Positions 16,372 through 24,564 of a stretch of 64,000 bases of DNA are shown here, one piece after another. The stretch's first letter is position 1; every line of letters starts with the position of its first letter. Under the pieces are notes generated by a model that saw nothing but the letters and a program-made list of their open reading frames with translations, was not told the origin of the DNA and searched no databases. Made by a program: the position numbers and the translations under genes. Origin of the DNA: Bacteroides sp. OF04-15BH (lineage in GTDB: Bacteria > Bacteroidota > Bacteroidia > Bacteroidales > Bacteroidaceae); assembly GCF_003477995.1 (NCBI RefSeq), contig NZ_QUEM01000007.1:62001-126000 (forward strand). Reading direction: 5' to 3'.

Positions 16372-17112
16372 ATGGATTTTCTGAATAACAGACGCTCTAT
16401 TCGTCGCTATAAAACCGATGATATTTCGGATGAATTGTTAAATAGTCTTTTGCTTCAGGCCGAGCGCACCCAAACAATGGGTAACATGCAATTATACAGT
16501 GTTGTGGTGACCCGTTCGAAAGAAATGAAGGAGGCTTTGGCGCCGGTTCACTTCAATCAGCCTATGGTTACCGGAGCTCCTGTAGTGCTTACTTTCTGTG
16601 CCGATTTCAACCGTACGGTCAAGTGGTGCTCCTTCCGCGATGCCAATAGCGGATATGATAATCTGCTTTCGCTGATGAATGCCGTGAGCGATACCTTGCT
16701 CTATACGCAGACCTTCTCTTGTCTGGCTGAAGAGGCAGGGCTGGGACTCTGTTATTTGGGAACAACCTTGTATAACGCCGGTCAGATTATCGACTTGCTG
16801 AAGCTTCCGAAACTGGTATTGCCGGTGGCTACACTGACTGTGGGATATCCCGATGAATGCCCTCCTATGACCGACCGTCTGCCTTTGGTGGCCCTGATTC
16901 ACCAGGAGCATTATCACGATTATGACGAGCAGGCTATCAATGAATTTTATCAGACAAAAGAAAGCCTGCCGGAGAACCAGGAATTTGTAAAAGTCAACCA
17001 GAAGCAGACTTTGGCACAAGTCTTTGCCGAGGTGCGTTACAATAAGGCCGACAATGAAGCCATCAGCGGCGTTTTGCTTGAAACGCTCAAGAAACAGGGC
17101 TTCTTGAAATAA
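16372..17112 (+). CDS. Nitroreductase family FMN oxidoreductase
   Basis: This protein is expected to bind FMN and use NAD(P)H to reduce nitro compounds or other small molecules. The 246-residue sequence starts MDFLNNRRSIRRYK, the conserved phosphate-binding N-terminus of the family. A GLGLCYLGT segment lies around residues 122-130 and a typical long C-terminal tail follows. I use ATG 16372 because the upstream extension overlaps the promoter. The natural substrate is unknown. It is a single gene, with a terminator shared with the convergent dnaA. Confidence 0.85.
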   Translation: MDFLNNRRSIRRYKTDDISDELLNSLLLQAERTQTMGNMQLYSVVVTRSKEMKEALAPVHFNQPMVTGAPVVLTFCADFNRTVKWCSFRDANSGYDNLLSLMNAVSDTLLYTQTFSCLAEEAGLGLCYLGTTLYNAGQIIDLLKLPKLVLPVATLTVGYPDECPPMTDRLPLVALIHQEHYHDYDEQAINEFYQTKESLPENQEFVKVNQKQTLAQVFAEVRYNKADNEAISGVLLETLKKQGFLK

Positions 17113-17140
17113 ACTCTATTGAGATATAAAGATACAAAAA

Positions 17141-17176
17141 AACACCGTTGAATGGAAGTTCAACGGTGTTTTTTTT
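17141..17176. terminator. Bidirectional terminator between nitroreductase and dnaA
   Basis: A perfect 12-bp stem (17141-17152 and 17159-17170) is flanked by an A-run on the left and eight Ts on the right. It can serve both convergent genes. The plus-strand T-run touches the dnaA stop codon. Confidence 0.9.
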
Positions 17177-18581
17177 ATTTGCTGCTTTGAAGCATTCTTT
17201 CAATTTCTTCTACCTTGCTCTTGAAGTTCTTGTCCACATGAATGCGGTCTGCTACCAGATTGCAGGAGTGGAGTACCGTGGCATGATTGCGTTTGCCGAT
17301 GAGTGCTCCAATCTTTGACGAAGACAAGTCGGTATGTTTCTGAGCCAGATACATGGCGATTTGTCTTACCTGCACCACATTCTGTTTGCGGCTCTTGGTA
17401 AAGATCTCGCTTTGGTTCATCTTGAAATATCCGCATACGTTTTCCAGAATCAGGTCTACGGTGATCGGTTTCTTCTCGAACTTCACGGCACGTTTGACAA
17501 TCTGTTCTGCCAGATTCATGTCCACTTCGCGATTGTATACCACAGAATAGGCCATCAGAGAGTTGATGATACCTTCCAGGTCGCGCACGCTTTCATTGAC
17601 GTTTTCTGCAATGAAGTCGATGACAGCCTCCGGAATGGACAGACCGTCGCGGTGGATTTTGCTTTTCAGAATGTCCTTTCTCAGTTCCTTGTTCGGCTTT
17701 TCCAACTCAGCCACCAGACCCCATTTGAATCGGGTGAGCAGTCGTTCTTCCATTCCCTGCAGGGCTACCGGAGGACGGTCGGAAGTCAGAATCAGCTGGC
17801 GTCCGTTCTGGTGCAGATGGTTGAAAATGTGGAAAAAGGTATTCTGAGTCTTTGTTAGGCTGGCAAACTCCTGCACATCATCAATAATCAGCACATCAAT
17901 AGTTTGATAGAAATTGATGAAGTCGTTGACGGTATTTTTGCGCACAGAATCCGTGTATTGCACCTGAAACAGATGTGCCGACAGGTACAGAACTCTTTTC
18001 TGAGGATACAGTTCTTTGATTTTGGTACCGATGGCATTGACCAGATGAGTCTTTCCCACACCCGATGCTCCGTAAAGAAACAGCGGGTTGAAGGTGGTCT
18101 GTTTCGGATGTTCGGCAATAGCCTGGCCTACCGAGCGCGGCAGCTTGTTGCTGATACCCTCGATAAAGTTCTCAAAGTTATAGTTTGGATTCAGTTGCGG
18201 ATCCAAGTCCTGCGGCAGAGTAGCCTGCATCGGATTCGGTGCCTTATTGCCGTTTGTAATCGGGCGCCCTACCGGTACGGATACAGGACGGGTAGTAGCT
18301 TCCAGATCAACCGTAAGATTGTTGGTCTTGTCAGCTTCAATACGGTACATCAATTTTACCCCTTCACCGAAAACCCTATGCAGTACGTTGTGAAGGAGTT
18401 TAACGTAATGTTCTTCCAAATATTCATAGACAAAAGAACTAGGTACCTGAATGGTCAGAGTCTTGTCCTCATAGCTCATACAGGTAATTGGTGTAAACCA
18501 GGTTTTAAACTGGAGTTCGCTTACATTGTCGTGAATAATTTGAAGACAACGTTCCCATTGCGTTTGAAGAGAACTAGTCAT
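17175..18581 (-). CDS. dnaA: Chromosomal replication initiator protein DnaA
   Basis: DnaA binds origin boxes and melts the replication origin. The 468-residue protein has the four usual domains: the N-terminal domain ([12 protein letters not shown]..., about 1-85), a variable linker, and the AAA+ domain with Walker [11 protein letters not shown] and Walker B IIDDVQEF. The C-terminal DNA-binding domain has the signature [13 protein letters not shown]. It is intact and of normal length. The gene is monocistronic with its own promoter. No cluster of DnaA boxes, and no dnaN or recF, lies nearby, so the origin itself is probably outside the window, as is common in Bacteroidetes. Confidence 0.97.
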   Translation of the reverse strand: MTSSLQTQWERCLQIIHDNVSELQFKTWFTPITCMSYEDKTLTIQVPSSFVYEYLEEHYVKLLHNVLHRVFGEGVKLMYRIEADKTNNLTVDLEATTRPVSVPVGRPITNGNKAPNPMQATLPQDLDPQLNPNYNFENFIEGISNKLPRSVGQAIAEHPKQTTFNPLFLYGASGVGKTHLVNAIGTKIKELYPQKRVLYLSAHLFQVQYTDSVRKNTVNDFINFYQTIDVLIIDDVQEFASLTKTQNTFFHIFNHLHQNGRQLILTSDRPPVALQGMEERLLTRFKWGLVAELEKPNKELRKDILKSKIHRDGLSIPEAVIDFIAENVNESVRDLEGIINSLMAYSVVYNREVDMNLAEQIVKRAVKFEKKPITVDLILENVCGYFKMNQSEIFTKSRKQNVVQVRQIAMYLAQKHTDLSSSKIGALIGKRNHATVLHSCNLVADRIHVDKNFKSKVEEIERMLQSSK

Positions 18582-18634
18582 TCAATTAAGTTCTTGCTTT
18601 TAAAATTCTACTATCATTCAATACTTATACTCTA

Positions 18635-18666
18635 CAAAGGTCGGAATATTCTCTGAAATTACCAAA
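18635..18666 (-). promoter_or_regulatory. dnaA promoter
   Basis: On the minus strand, TTTG (18663-18666) and GACCTTTG (18635-18642) are 20 bases apart. The -33 is perfect and the -7 has one mismatch. The leader to the start codon is about 47 bases. Confidence 0.5.
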
Positions 18667-18763
18667 TATATTTGGGGGTCTGAGCATTCTTTTTTTATAA
18701 AATGCTTGTTTCCAGTGTTTAGTTTCAGCGTTAAAAAAAATAATCTGTTTTTCTGAGGGGGGA

Positions 18764-18803
18764 TAAAAAAAAGACGCATGGTTTTTAGCAGGCCATGCGT
18801 CTT
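18764..18803 (-). terminator. Terminator of the amidase-MCE operon
   Basis: A perfect 11-bp stem (18771-18781 and 18793-18803) is followed on the minus strand by eight Ts. It lies 15 bases past the MCE gene stop. Confidence 0.88.
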
Positions 18804-18817
18804 GATATGGTTTGATT

Positions 18818-19711
18818 TTACTTGTCTTTTCTTCCGAAGATGGAGAAGTGCACATAACGTTTCGGATGTGCCTTCAAATCGCGCAGCAGACTGTCTGCAC
18901 TGCCGATGGTAGTGTTGATATTGCCATAGAGGGCCGTATCGTTGAGCAGCAGACCGATGCTGTTGTCGGTGCGGTTCAGCTTTTCAGTGGCCAGTTGCAG
19001 ATTGTTCATGGTGGTGTCCACTTTTGTCAGTGTTCCTTCCAGGTTGAGTGCGTTCACTTTGTCTGTCAGCTGGATGACGTGGTCACCTACAGCCGTAAAC
19101 TTGTTGGTCATGCCGGGAATGTCTTTCCGGAGCACTTTGTTCAGGTCCTGGGTACTCTGATTCAGATTGGCCGTCAATTGATTGGTGTTGGCCAGAATCT
19201 TGGCAATGTTCGGATCAGACACGATGCGGTTCAGGGCAGATACCAGTGAATCGACGGTATTCAGGGTTTTCTCCACTTTCGGTATCATGGTGGCCGCCTG
19301 GTCCATCAGACCCAAGTTCTCGGTTCCGATGATGGTGTCTCCCGGTTCGAAACGTTCTCTCGGATTGTTGGCCAGCAGCAGGTTCAGATTGCATCCGCCC
19401 AGCATTTCCGATACCAGTTCGGCCGAGCTGCCTTTGGGGATTCTCATCTGGTCGTCAACCTGAATCTCTACGATGACATGACCGTTCTTGTTGTAGTTGT
19501 AGAAGATTTCGCGAACAATACCGATGTTGTATCCGTCGGCATACACCGGGCTGGACTTGGCCAATCCCTTTACGTTACTGAATTCGATATAGTAGAAATT
19601 GCTGGACTTGAACAGATTGATTCCTTTCAGGAAGTTTATTCCCAAAAAGAGCAGGGCCAAGGCCACGATTCCGGCTATTCCGATTTTTACTTCTTTTGAT
19701 AGACTTTTCAT
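18818..19711 (-). CDS. MCE-domain (MlaD-like) lipid transport protein
   Basis: MCE proteins are substrate-binding parts of lipid carriers that span the envelope; MlaD is the model. The 297-residue protein has one N-terminal membrane helix (about residues 7-27). The MCE domain runs from about 36 to 115 (FSNVKGLAKSSPVYADGYNIG...), and a long helical segment follows, with NLNQSTQDL-type repeats that probably form a coiled-coil tube. The permease and ATPase partners (MlaE, MlaF) are not in this window. It is 10 bases downstream of the amidase gene and almost surely co-transcribed with it. Confidence 0.88.
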   Translation of the reverse strand: MKSLSKEVKIGIAGIVALALLFLGINFLKGINLFKSSNFYYIEFSNVKGLAKSSPVYADGYNIGIVREIFYNYNKNGHVIVEIQVDDQMRIPKGSSAELVSEMLGGCNLNLLLANNPRERFEPGDTIIGTENLGLMDQAATMIPKVEKTLNTVDSLVSALNRIVSDPNIAKILANTNQLTANLNQSTQDLNKVLRKDIPGMTNKFTAVGDHVIQLTDKVNALNLEGTLTKVDTTMNNLQLATEKLNRTDNSIGLLLNDTALYGNINTTIGSADSLLRDLKAHPKRYVHFSIFGRKDK

Positions 19712-19721
19712 ACTTAGTATT

Positions 19722-20990
19722 TTAATTTCTTTTCATTTTCAATGCTTCTGCCAAAGGAATTTTCCGGCTGTTGTGAAAGGCAATTACAAAAGCGCCCGGA
19801 AATTTTTCCTCCACTTCTTCCTTTCTTTTCACCGCTTCCCGATAAATGGGAGTGCTTCCGCAGGTGTATTTATAGATATCATTTTCCTTGAAAACCTCAA
19901 TGTCTGCTATTCCCTTGAAGTGCGAACTGTTGACATGCAACTGCCGGTTGCTGGTGAGTATCTGCACTTTGAACAGGATGGTGTCGGCCATAGCCTGCTG
20001 GGGTTCTGCCGGAGCCGGCAGGGGCAGGGGAGCCGGTACCGTATCTGCAGAAAGGCTTATTGCTGTTTCCGCTACGTGGGTCACCACTGAATCTGCTTTT
20101 GCCGTGGTGTCGGGAACTGCAATGGCAGCAGCCAAGGCTGTTGCTGCAACAGGCAATGTGTCTTTGCGGACCGTTTCCTGGGCTGTTTGCAGCGGAGCCG
20201 CCTTGCGCATTTGCTTGCTCTTGTACTGGCTGAAGGCGTTGTAAAGGCTTTGCGCCAGTTGGTTGATGCCTTGTGCCGAGTTCAGATATCGTTCTTCGTC
20301 CGGTGTGGTGATATATCCCAACTCTACCAGCACGCTGGGCATGGTTGTGGCGCGCAGTACCAGAAACCCCGCCTGGTGCACGCCGCGGTCCGCTCTTTTG
20401 GCTGTGCTTTTGAATTCCTTCTGAATGTTCCGGGCCAGAGCCACACTCTGCTCCATGTACTTGTCCTGCATGAGTTCAAAGATAATGTAGCTTTCGGCCG
20501 AGCGAGGGTCAAAGCCCTCATACCGTGTCTGATAGTCATCTTCCACGAGGATTACCGAGTTCTCCCGTTTGGCCACATCCAGATTTTCCTGTGCGCGGGC
20601 CATACCCATTGTGTATGTTTCTGTTCCTCGCGCTATTTTCTTGCCGGGCATGGCATTCGTGTGTATGGAGATAAACAGGTCGGCTTTTGCCTTGTTGGCT
20701 ATCTGGGCCCGTTTGTCCAGCGGGATGAACACATCCGTTTTCCGGGTATAGAGCACCCGGGTATCCGGGCAATTGTTTTCAATCAGTTTTCCCAGCGCCA
20801 GAGCCACAGAAAGGTTGATGTTCTTCTCTCTGGAAATCCGTCCTACGGCTCCCGGGTCTCTTCCACCGTGTCCGGCATCGAGCACAACCGTGAAGTTTTT
20901 GGTGGCCGGAGCATTTTCAGCATGTGTCCGTTCGGGCACGGAAAAGAGCGCTATGAAAATGATTATCAGTGAAAAGATATGTTTGCTCAT
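19722..20990 (-). CDS. N-acetylmuramoyl-L-alanine amidase
   Basis: The enzyme cuts the amide bond between the glycan and stem peptide of peptidoglycan in the periplasm. A signal peptide covers about residues 1-24. The Amidase_3 zinc domain spans about 33-240, with ligand H41 in DAGHGGRDPGA, E55 and H110 in SIHTNA, and the catalytic glutamate in VELGYI. A low-complexity proline/alanine/threonine linker follows. The C-terminal segment of about 70 residues has the shape of an SPOR-like fold, though match to that family is only by eye. I place the start at ATG 20990; the longer frame to 21071 would precede the signal peptide. It is first gene in a two-gene operon with the MCE protein. Confidence 0.9.
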   Translation of the reverse strand: MSKHIFSLIIIFIALFSVPERTHAENAPATKNFTVVLDAGHGGRDPGAVGRISREKNINLSVALALGKLIENNCPDTRVLYTRKTDVFIPLDKRAQIANKAKADLFISIHTNAMPGKKIARGTETYTMGMARAQENLDVAKRENSVILVEDDYQTRYEGFDPRSAESYIIFELMQDKYMEQSVALARNIQKEFKSTAKRADRGVHQAGFLVLRATTMPSVLVELGYITTPDEERYLNSAQGINQLAQSLYNAFSQYKSKQMRKAAPLQTAQETVRKDTLPVAATALAAAIAVPDTTAKADSVVTHVAETAISLSADTVPAPLPLPAPAEPQQAMADTILFKVQILTSNRQLHVNSSHFKGIADIEVFKENDIYKYTCGSTPIYREAVKRKEEVEEKFPGAFVIAFHNSRKIPLAEALKMKRN

Positions 20991-21006
20991 TTTGCTTCTT
21001 TTCGTG

Positions 21007-21014
21007 CAAAAATA
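21007..21014 (-). promoter_or_regulatory. -7 element upstream of the amidase gene
   Basis: The minus strand reads TATTTTTG, a perfect TAnnTTTG, 17 bases before the start codon. No good -33 is present at 19-21 bases. The position supports the choice of ATG 20990 over the longer frame. Confidence 0.45.
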
Positions 21015-21073
21015 ATAAGTTTTTTTGATATTTGAATTCTTTTCGTCATTCAAATCTGCTCTAATGAGCAATA

Positions 21074-21565
21074 TTATAGATTAATAACAGAATGCGAAAA
21101 GAGGGGCAGGTTGTCTTTTTCGAGCAGCAGCAGACTTTTTTTCCGTTCTGCTCCGCCCCGGTAATTGCCTGCTGTGCCGTTTTTGTTCACGATGCGGTGG
21201 CAGGGGATAATCAGATTGATGGGGTTGTTGCTGCATGCCGTTCCCACCGCGCGGCAGGCCTGAGGATGACCGCTTTGCTGTGCCAGTTCCTGATAACTTA
21301 GGGTAGTGCCGTAAGGAACCTGCGCCAGTGCCTGCCACACCGCTTTCTGAAAGTCAGTGCCCCGCAGCAGGCAGGGGATGGAAAAACGGGTCAGTTCCTT
21401 GCGGAAGTAAGCCTTGATTTCCGCTTCGGTTTGGGCCAGCAGGTCTGTTTTCCGGCAGCAACCCTCAAAGACCGTTTCGCCCCACAGCAGTGCGGTGAGC
21501 CGTTGCTCCTCTTCGAGAGCCGTAAGTTTCCCAAGGGGAGTCTCTATGCAGAAGAAATATTTCAT
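21074..21565 (-). CDS. ogt: Methylated-DNA--protein-cysteine methyltransferase
   Basis: This suicide repair protein moves the methyl group from O6-methylguanine to its own cysteine. The 163-residue protein has the family active site IPCHRIV with C122 as acceptor. YGTTLSYQELA and GTACSNNP precede it in the helix-turn-helix DNA-binding part, and GNYRGGAERKKSLLLLE follows. It has no Ada-type N-terminal zinc domain, so it is the stand-alone Ogt form. It is preceded by asnA on the same strand, separated by a terminator-like hairpin, and followed by the amidase promoter. Confidence 0.93.
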   Translation of the reverse strand: MKYFFCIETPLGKLTALEEEQRLTALLWGETVFEGCCRKTDLLAQTEAEIKAYFRKELTRFSIPCLLRGTDFQKAVWQALAQVPYGTTLSYQELAQQSGHPQACRAVGTACSNNPINLIIPCHRIVNKNGTAGNYRGGAERKKSLLLLEKDNLPLFSHSVINL

Positions 21566-21597
21566 GGATTGTTTTTCGATTTCAGGGAATAAACGGG

Positions 21598-21630
21598 AAA
21601 TAGCCTGTTCCGTTCTGAAACAGGCTATTT
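21598..21630 (-). terminator. Terminator of asnA
   Basis: A perfect 12-bp stem (21598-21609 and 21619-21630) lies 24 bases past the asnA stop. The T-run on the minus strand is interrupted, so it may be leaky toward ogt, whose own promoter was not found. Confidence 0.65.
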
Positions 21631-21653
21631 ATATATAGGAGTTTGTGTTTTGC

Positions 21654-22691
21654 TTAAATCAGGGTCATGCCGGCTTCCTGACATTCCTTTCTCATGGCTT
21701 CCGGCCAGATGCTTGACTGGGTTTCACCCACGTGAGCCTTGTGCAGCAATACCATGCACAGACGGCTCTGACCGATGCCGCCACCTACAGACAGAGGCAG
21801 AGAGCCTTCGAGCAGGCGCTTGTGGAAATAAAGTTCCTTACGGTCTTCCTTGCCGCTTTCCTTCAGCTGTTTTTCCAAAGCAGCCTTGTCCACACGGATA
21901 CCCATAGAAGACAACTCCACGGCGCGGTTCAGTACCGGATACCAGATCATCAGGTCACCGTTCAGACCCGGCAGTCCGTTTTCGGCAATGGTAGAGTAGT
22001 CGTCATAGTCCGGTGCGCGCAGGTCGTGCTCCTTGCCGTCGCCCAGCTTGCAGCCGATACCGATGATGAACACGGCACCATATTCCTTACAGATGGCGTC
22101 TTCGCGCTCTTTGGCAGTCAGGTTCGGATATTTCTGACGCAACTCTTCTGCATGGATAAAATGAATCTCTTCCGGCAGGTAAGGCTTCAGTTGCGGATAA
22201 GTTTCGCAGATGAAGAACTCGGTGCGCAGGATTGCAGAATAGATGCGGTAAACGATTTTCTTCAGATATTTCAGGGTGCGCTGCTCCGGAGTGACTACAC
22301 GCTCCCAGTCCCACTGGTCCACATAAAGAGAGTGCAGGTTGCCCATTTCCTCGTCGGCGCGCACGGCGTTCATGTCGGTAATGATACCGTAACCCGGCTG
22401 CACCTCATATTCTGCCAGAGTGACACGCTTCCATTTGGCCAGAGAGTGTACCACTTCGGCTTTGGCATCCTGCATGTCCTTGATCGGGAAAGTCACCGGA
22501 CGCTCCACGCCATTCAGGTCGTCATTCATACCCAAACCTTTGAGTACGAAAAGAGGAGCCGTAACGCGGCGCAGGCGCAGTTCTGTAGAGATGCTGCTGA
22601 GGAAAAAGTCCTTTATCTTTTTGATGGCCAGTTCTGTTTGCTGTAAGTCCAGAACCGCTTTATAATTTTCAGGTTTTATTAAATAGCTCAT
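21654..22691 (-). CDS. asnA: Aspartate--ammonia ligase (ammonia-dependent asparagine synthetase)
   Basis: AsnA makes asparagine from aspartate, ammonia and ATP. It is a class II tRNA-synthetase-like fold enzyme. The 345-residue protein has the expected motifs: LRLRRVTAPLFV, HSLAKWKR, MNAVRADE, HSLYVDQWDWE and the C-terminal SVGGGIGQSRL that binds ATP. Length is normal. It is monocistronic with its own promoter and hairpin. Confidence 0.95.
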   Translation of the reverse strand: MSYLIKPENYKAVLDLQQTELAIKKIKDFFLSSISTELRLRRVTAPLFVLKGLGMNDDLNGVERPVTFPIKDMQDAKAEVVHSLAKWKRVTLAEYEVQPGYGIITDMNAVRADEEMGNLHSLYVDQWDWERVVTPEQRTLKYLKKIVYRIYSAILRTEFFICETYPQLKPYLPEEIHFIHAEELRQKYPNLTAKEREDAICKEYGAVFIIGIGCKLGDGKEHDLRAPDYDDYSTIAENGLPGLNGDLMIWYPVLNRAVELSSMGIRVDKAALEKQLKESGKEDRKELYFHKRLLEGSLPLSVGGGIGQSRLCMVLLHKAHVGETQSSIWPEAMRKECQEAGMTLI

Positions 22692-22731
22692 TTTGCTTTG
22701 TTTTTTATATTATTGCTTTCTATTTGCGATG

Positions 22732-22762
22732 CAAAGATAAGTGATTTTATTAAAATGACAAT
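22732..22762 (-). promoter_or_regulatory. asnA promoter
   Basis: On the minus strand, ATTG (22759-22762) and TATCTTTG (22732-22739) are 19 bases apart. The -7 is perfect and the -33 has one mismatch. Confidence 0.55.
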
Positions 22763-22822
22763 GATAAAACAAAAATAAATGTCTATATGATTATCACACT
22801 TTAGCCAAATTTGCAAAAGACT

Positions 22823-22854
22823 ATTGCAGCATAAAATATTTTTGCTTATTTTTG
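22823..22854 (+). promoter_or_regulatory. tRNA-Arg promoter
   Basis: ATTG (22823-22826) and TATTTTTG (22847-22854) are 20 bases apart. This would start transcription about five bases before the mature tRNA. Confidence 0.5.
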
Positions 22855-22865
22855 CAATGAAATAA

Positions 22866-22939
22866 GGCTCCGTAGCTTAGCTGTATAGAGCGTCAGATTC
22901 CGGTTCTGAAGGTCGAGGGTTAGAATCCCTCCGGAGTCA
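22866..22939 (+). tRNA. tRNA-Arg (anticodon CCG)
   Basis: A full 74-base cloverleaf can be drawn. The acceptor stem is GGCTCCG/CGGAGTC with one G-U pair, and the D arm includes GCTTAGCTGTATAGAGC. The anticodon stem TCAGA/TCTGA carries loop TTCCGGT, giving anticodon CCG for the codon CGG. The T arm is GAGGG-TTAGAAT-CCCTC and the discriminator base is A at 22939. CCA is not encoded; the next bases are CTA. Confidence 0.93.
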
Positions 22940-22943
22940 CTAC

Positions 22944-22977
22944 AAAGGGAGGTGTCCACAAGGGCGCTTCCCTTTTT
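22944..22977 (+). terminator. tRNA-Arg terminator
   Basis: A 7-bp stem AAAGGGA/TCCCTTT (22944-22950 and 22969-22975) is followed by a run of five Ts at 22973-22977, directly after the tRNA. Confidence 0.6.
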
Positions 22978-23040
22978 GTTTTTCTTCGTTACTTTCCGCT
23001 TTTCGTTTGTTTTGTTTTTCATGTTCCCGTCATTTTACTT

Positions 23041-23090
23041 GCCCGTCAGTAATAGATTACCGAGCCGTCAGTAATTGATTACTGACGGGC
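23041..23090. repeat. Nested palindromic tandem repeat
   Basis: The outer arms GCCCGTCAGTAAT (23041-23053) and ATTACTGACGGGC (23078-23090) are perfect 13-base inverted repeats. Inside are two tandem copies of CCGTCAGTAATwGATTAC. The second, at 23067-23086, is itself a near-perfect palindrome: GTCAGTAAT and ATTACTGAC separated by two bases. It is not followed by a T-run. It could be an operator for a dimeric regulator, an RNA structure in the pepT leader, or a small intergenic repeat. Confidence 0.6.
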
Positions 23091-23270
23091 GGATAATTTA
23101 GGGAGAATATCTTCGGGATTAGGGAATGAGCCGTTGGGAGAGGGGCTGTTGGCTATGATTTCTTGATCGGAAATCTAAAAAATGCCATACAAATTTGGGA
23201 TTGGCTGTCGGATTTTCTAATTTTACACATTAAATAATTGATTCTATAAATATATAATTAAAGTATTGAT

Positions 23271-24506
23271 ATGGAAATACTGGATCGTTTTTTGAAATAC
23301 GTTCGTTTCGACACTCAGTCGGACGAGCAGTCGGGAGTTTGTCCCAGCACCGCCAAGCAGATGGTTTTTGCCGAATATCTCAAGAAAGAGCTTGAAGAAA
23401 TCGGATTGGAAGAGATTACGCTCGATGAGCACGGTTATCTGTTTGCTACCTTGCCGGCCAATACTGATGCCGAAGTGCCGGTGGTAGGTTTCATCGCTCA
23501 CATGGATACTTCACCCGACTATTCCGGTAAGGATGTGAATCCGCGCATTGTGACGGCATACGATGGAGGAGACATCGTGCTGTCGGAAGAACGGGGTATT
23601 GTCACTTCACCCAAGAAGTTCCCCGAACTGTTGAACCATGTAGGCGAGGATCTGGTGGTGACCGACGGAACAACCCTGCTGGGTGCCGACGATAAGGCCG
23701 GTATTGCCGAAATCGTATCGGCTATGGTTTACCTGAAACAGCATCCTGAAATCAAGCACGGAAAGATTCGTGTGGGATTCAACCCCGATGAGGAGATCGG
23801 AATGGGTGCTCATCTGTTCGACGTGGAGAAGTTCGGTTGCGACTGGGCTTACACCATGGACGGCGGAGAAGTGGGCGAACTGGAGTTTGAGAACTTCAAT
23901 GCCGCTTCGGCTCATGTCACCGTAAAGGGACTGAACGTACATCCGGGATATGCCAAGAACAAGATGATCAACTCCAATTATATTGCCGCTGAGTTTGTGC
24001 GCAGCATGCCGCTGCTCGAAACTCCGGAGCAGACCGACGGTTACGAAGGCTTCTTCCATCTGATGTCTATGCAGGGCACCGTGGAGAAAACGGAACTGAC
24101 TTATATCATCCGCGACCACGACCGCAAACGCTTTGAGGAGCGCAAACAGTATGTTCAGAAACTTGTGGAGCAGTTCAACAAGAAGTATGGCGAGGGCACG
24201 GTAATCGCTGAAGTTTCTGACCAGTATTACAATATGCGCGAGGTGGTAGAGCCAAGCATGCACATCATTGATGTGGCCCAGCAGGCCATGCAGGATTGCG
24301 GCATTCCTTGCGAGGTAAAGGCCATCCGTGGTGGTACTGACGGAGCCCAGTTGTCGTTCAAGGGACTTCCTTGTCCGAATATCTTTGCGGGAGGACTGAA
24401 TTTCCACGGACGTCATGAGTTCATTCCGGTGGCCAGTCTGACCAAAGCCATGAACACCATTGTGCGCATCTGCGAACTGGTGCCAACCTTAGATATCAAG
24501 AAATAA
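23271..24506 (+). CDS. pepT: Peptidase T (tripeptide aminopeptidase)
   Basis: PepT is a cytoplasmic di-zinc M20 peptidase that removes the N-terminal residue from tripeptides. The 411-residue protein has the metal and catalytic motifs of the family: [11 protein letters not shown] with ligand H77 and catalytic D79, LLGADDKAG with the bridging aspartate, [10 protein letters not shown] with catalytic and metal glutamates, and a C-terminal HGRHEFIPV with a metal histidine. The dimerisation domain lies between about 200 and 320. Length is normal (about 408). A strong terminator separates it from the antiporter gene. Confidence 0.95.
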   Translation: MEILDRFLKYVRFDTQSDEQSGVCPSTAKQMVFAEYLKKELEEIGLEEITLDEHGYLFATLPANTDAEVPVVGFIAHMDTSPDYSGKDVNPRIVTAYDGGDIVLSEERGIVTSPKKFPELLNHVGEDLVVTDGTTLLGADDKAGIAEIVSAMVYLKQHPEIKHGKIRVGFNPDEEIGMGAHLFDVEKFGCDWAYTMDGGEVGELEFENFNAASAHVTVKGLNVHPGYAKNKMINSNYIAAEFVRSMPLLETPEQTDGYEGFFHLMSMQGTVEKTELTYIIRDHDRKRFEERKQYVQKLVEQFNKKYGEGTVIAEVSDQYYNMREVVEPSMHIIDVAQQAMQDCGIPCEVKAIRGGTDGAQLSFKGLPCPNIFAGGLNFHGRHEFIPVASLTKAMNTIVRICELVPTLDIKK

Positions 24507-24527
24507 TCAACACAAACTATAAAAGCG

Positions 24528-24558
24528 AATCGGGAAAGCTCGTTCTTTCCCGATTTTT
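24528..24558 (+). terminator. pepT terminator
   Basis: A perfect 11-bp stem (24528-24538 and 24545-24555) is followed by five Ts. It lies just six bases before the antiporter start codon, so part of the terminator would form the next gene's ribosome landing site if read through. Confidence 0.85.
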
Positions 24559-24564
24559 ATTCTT

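Larger units (their letters stand above)
22940..23270. other. Intergenic region with hairpin and nested palindromic repeat
   Basis: No gene is supported between the tRNA and pepT. The region holds the tRNA terminator (22944-22977), the nested inverted repeat at 23041-23090, and an AT-rich stretch before pepT. I could not find a convincing -33/-7 pair for pepT. Confidence 0.5.

Noticed and set aside
23041..23090. CRISPR array or integration site next to the tRNA
   Set aside because: Only two short tandem copies, no spacers of constant length, no integrase and no repeat of the tRNA 3' end.
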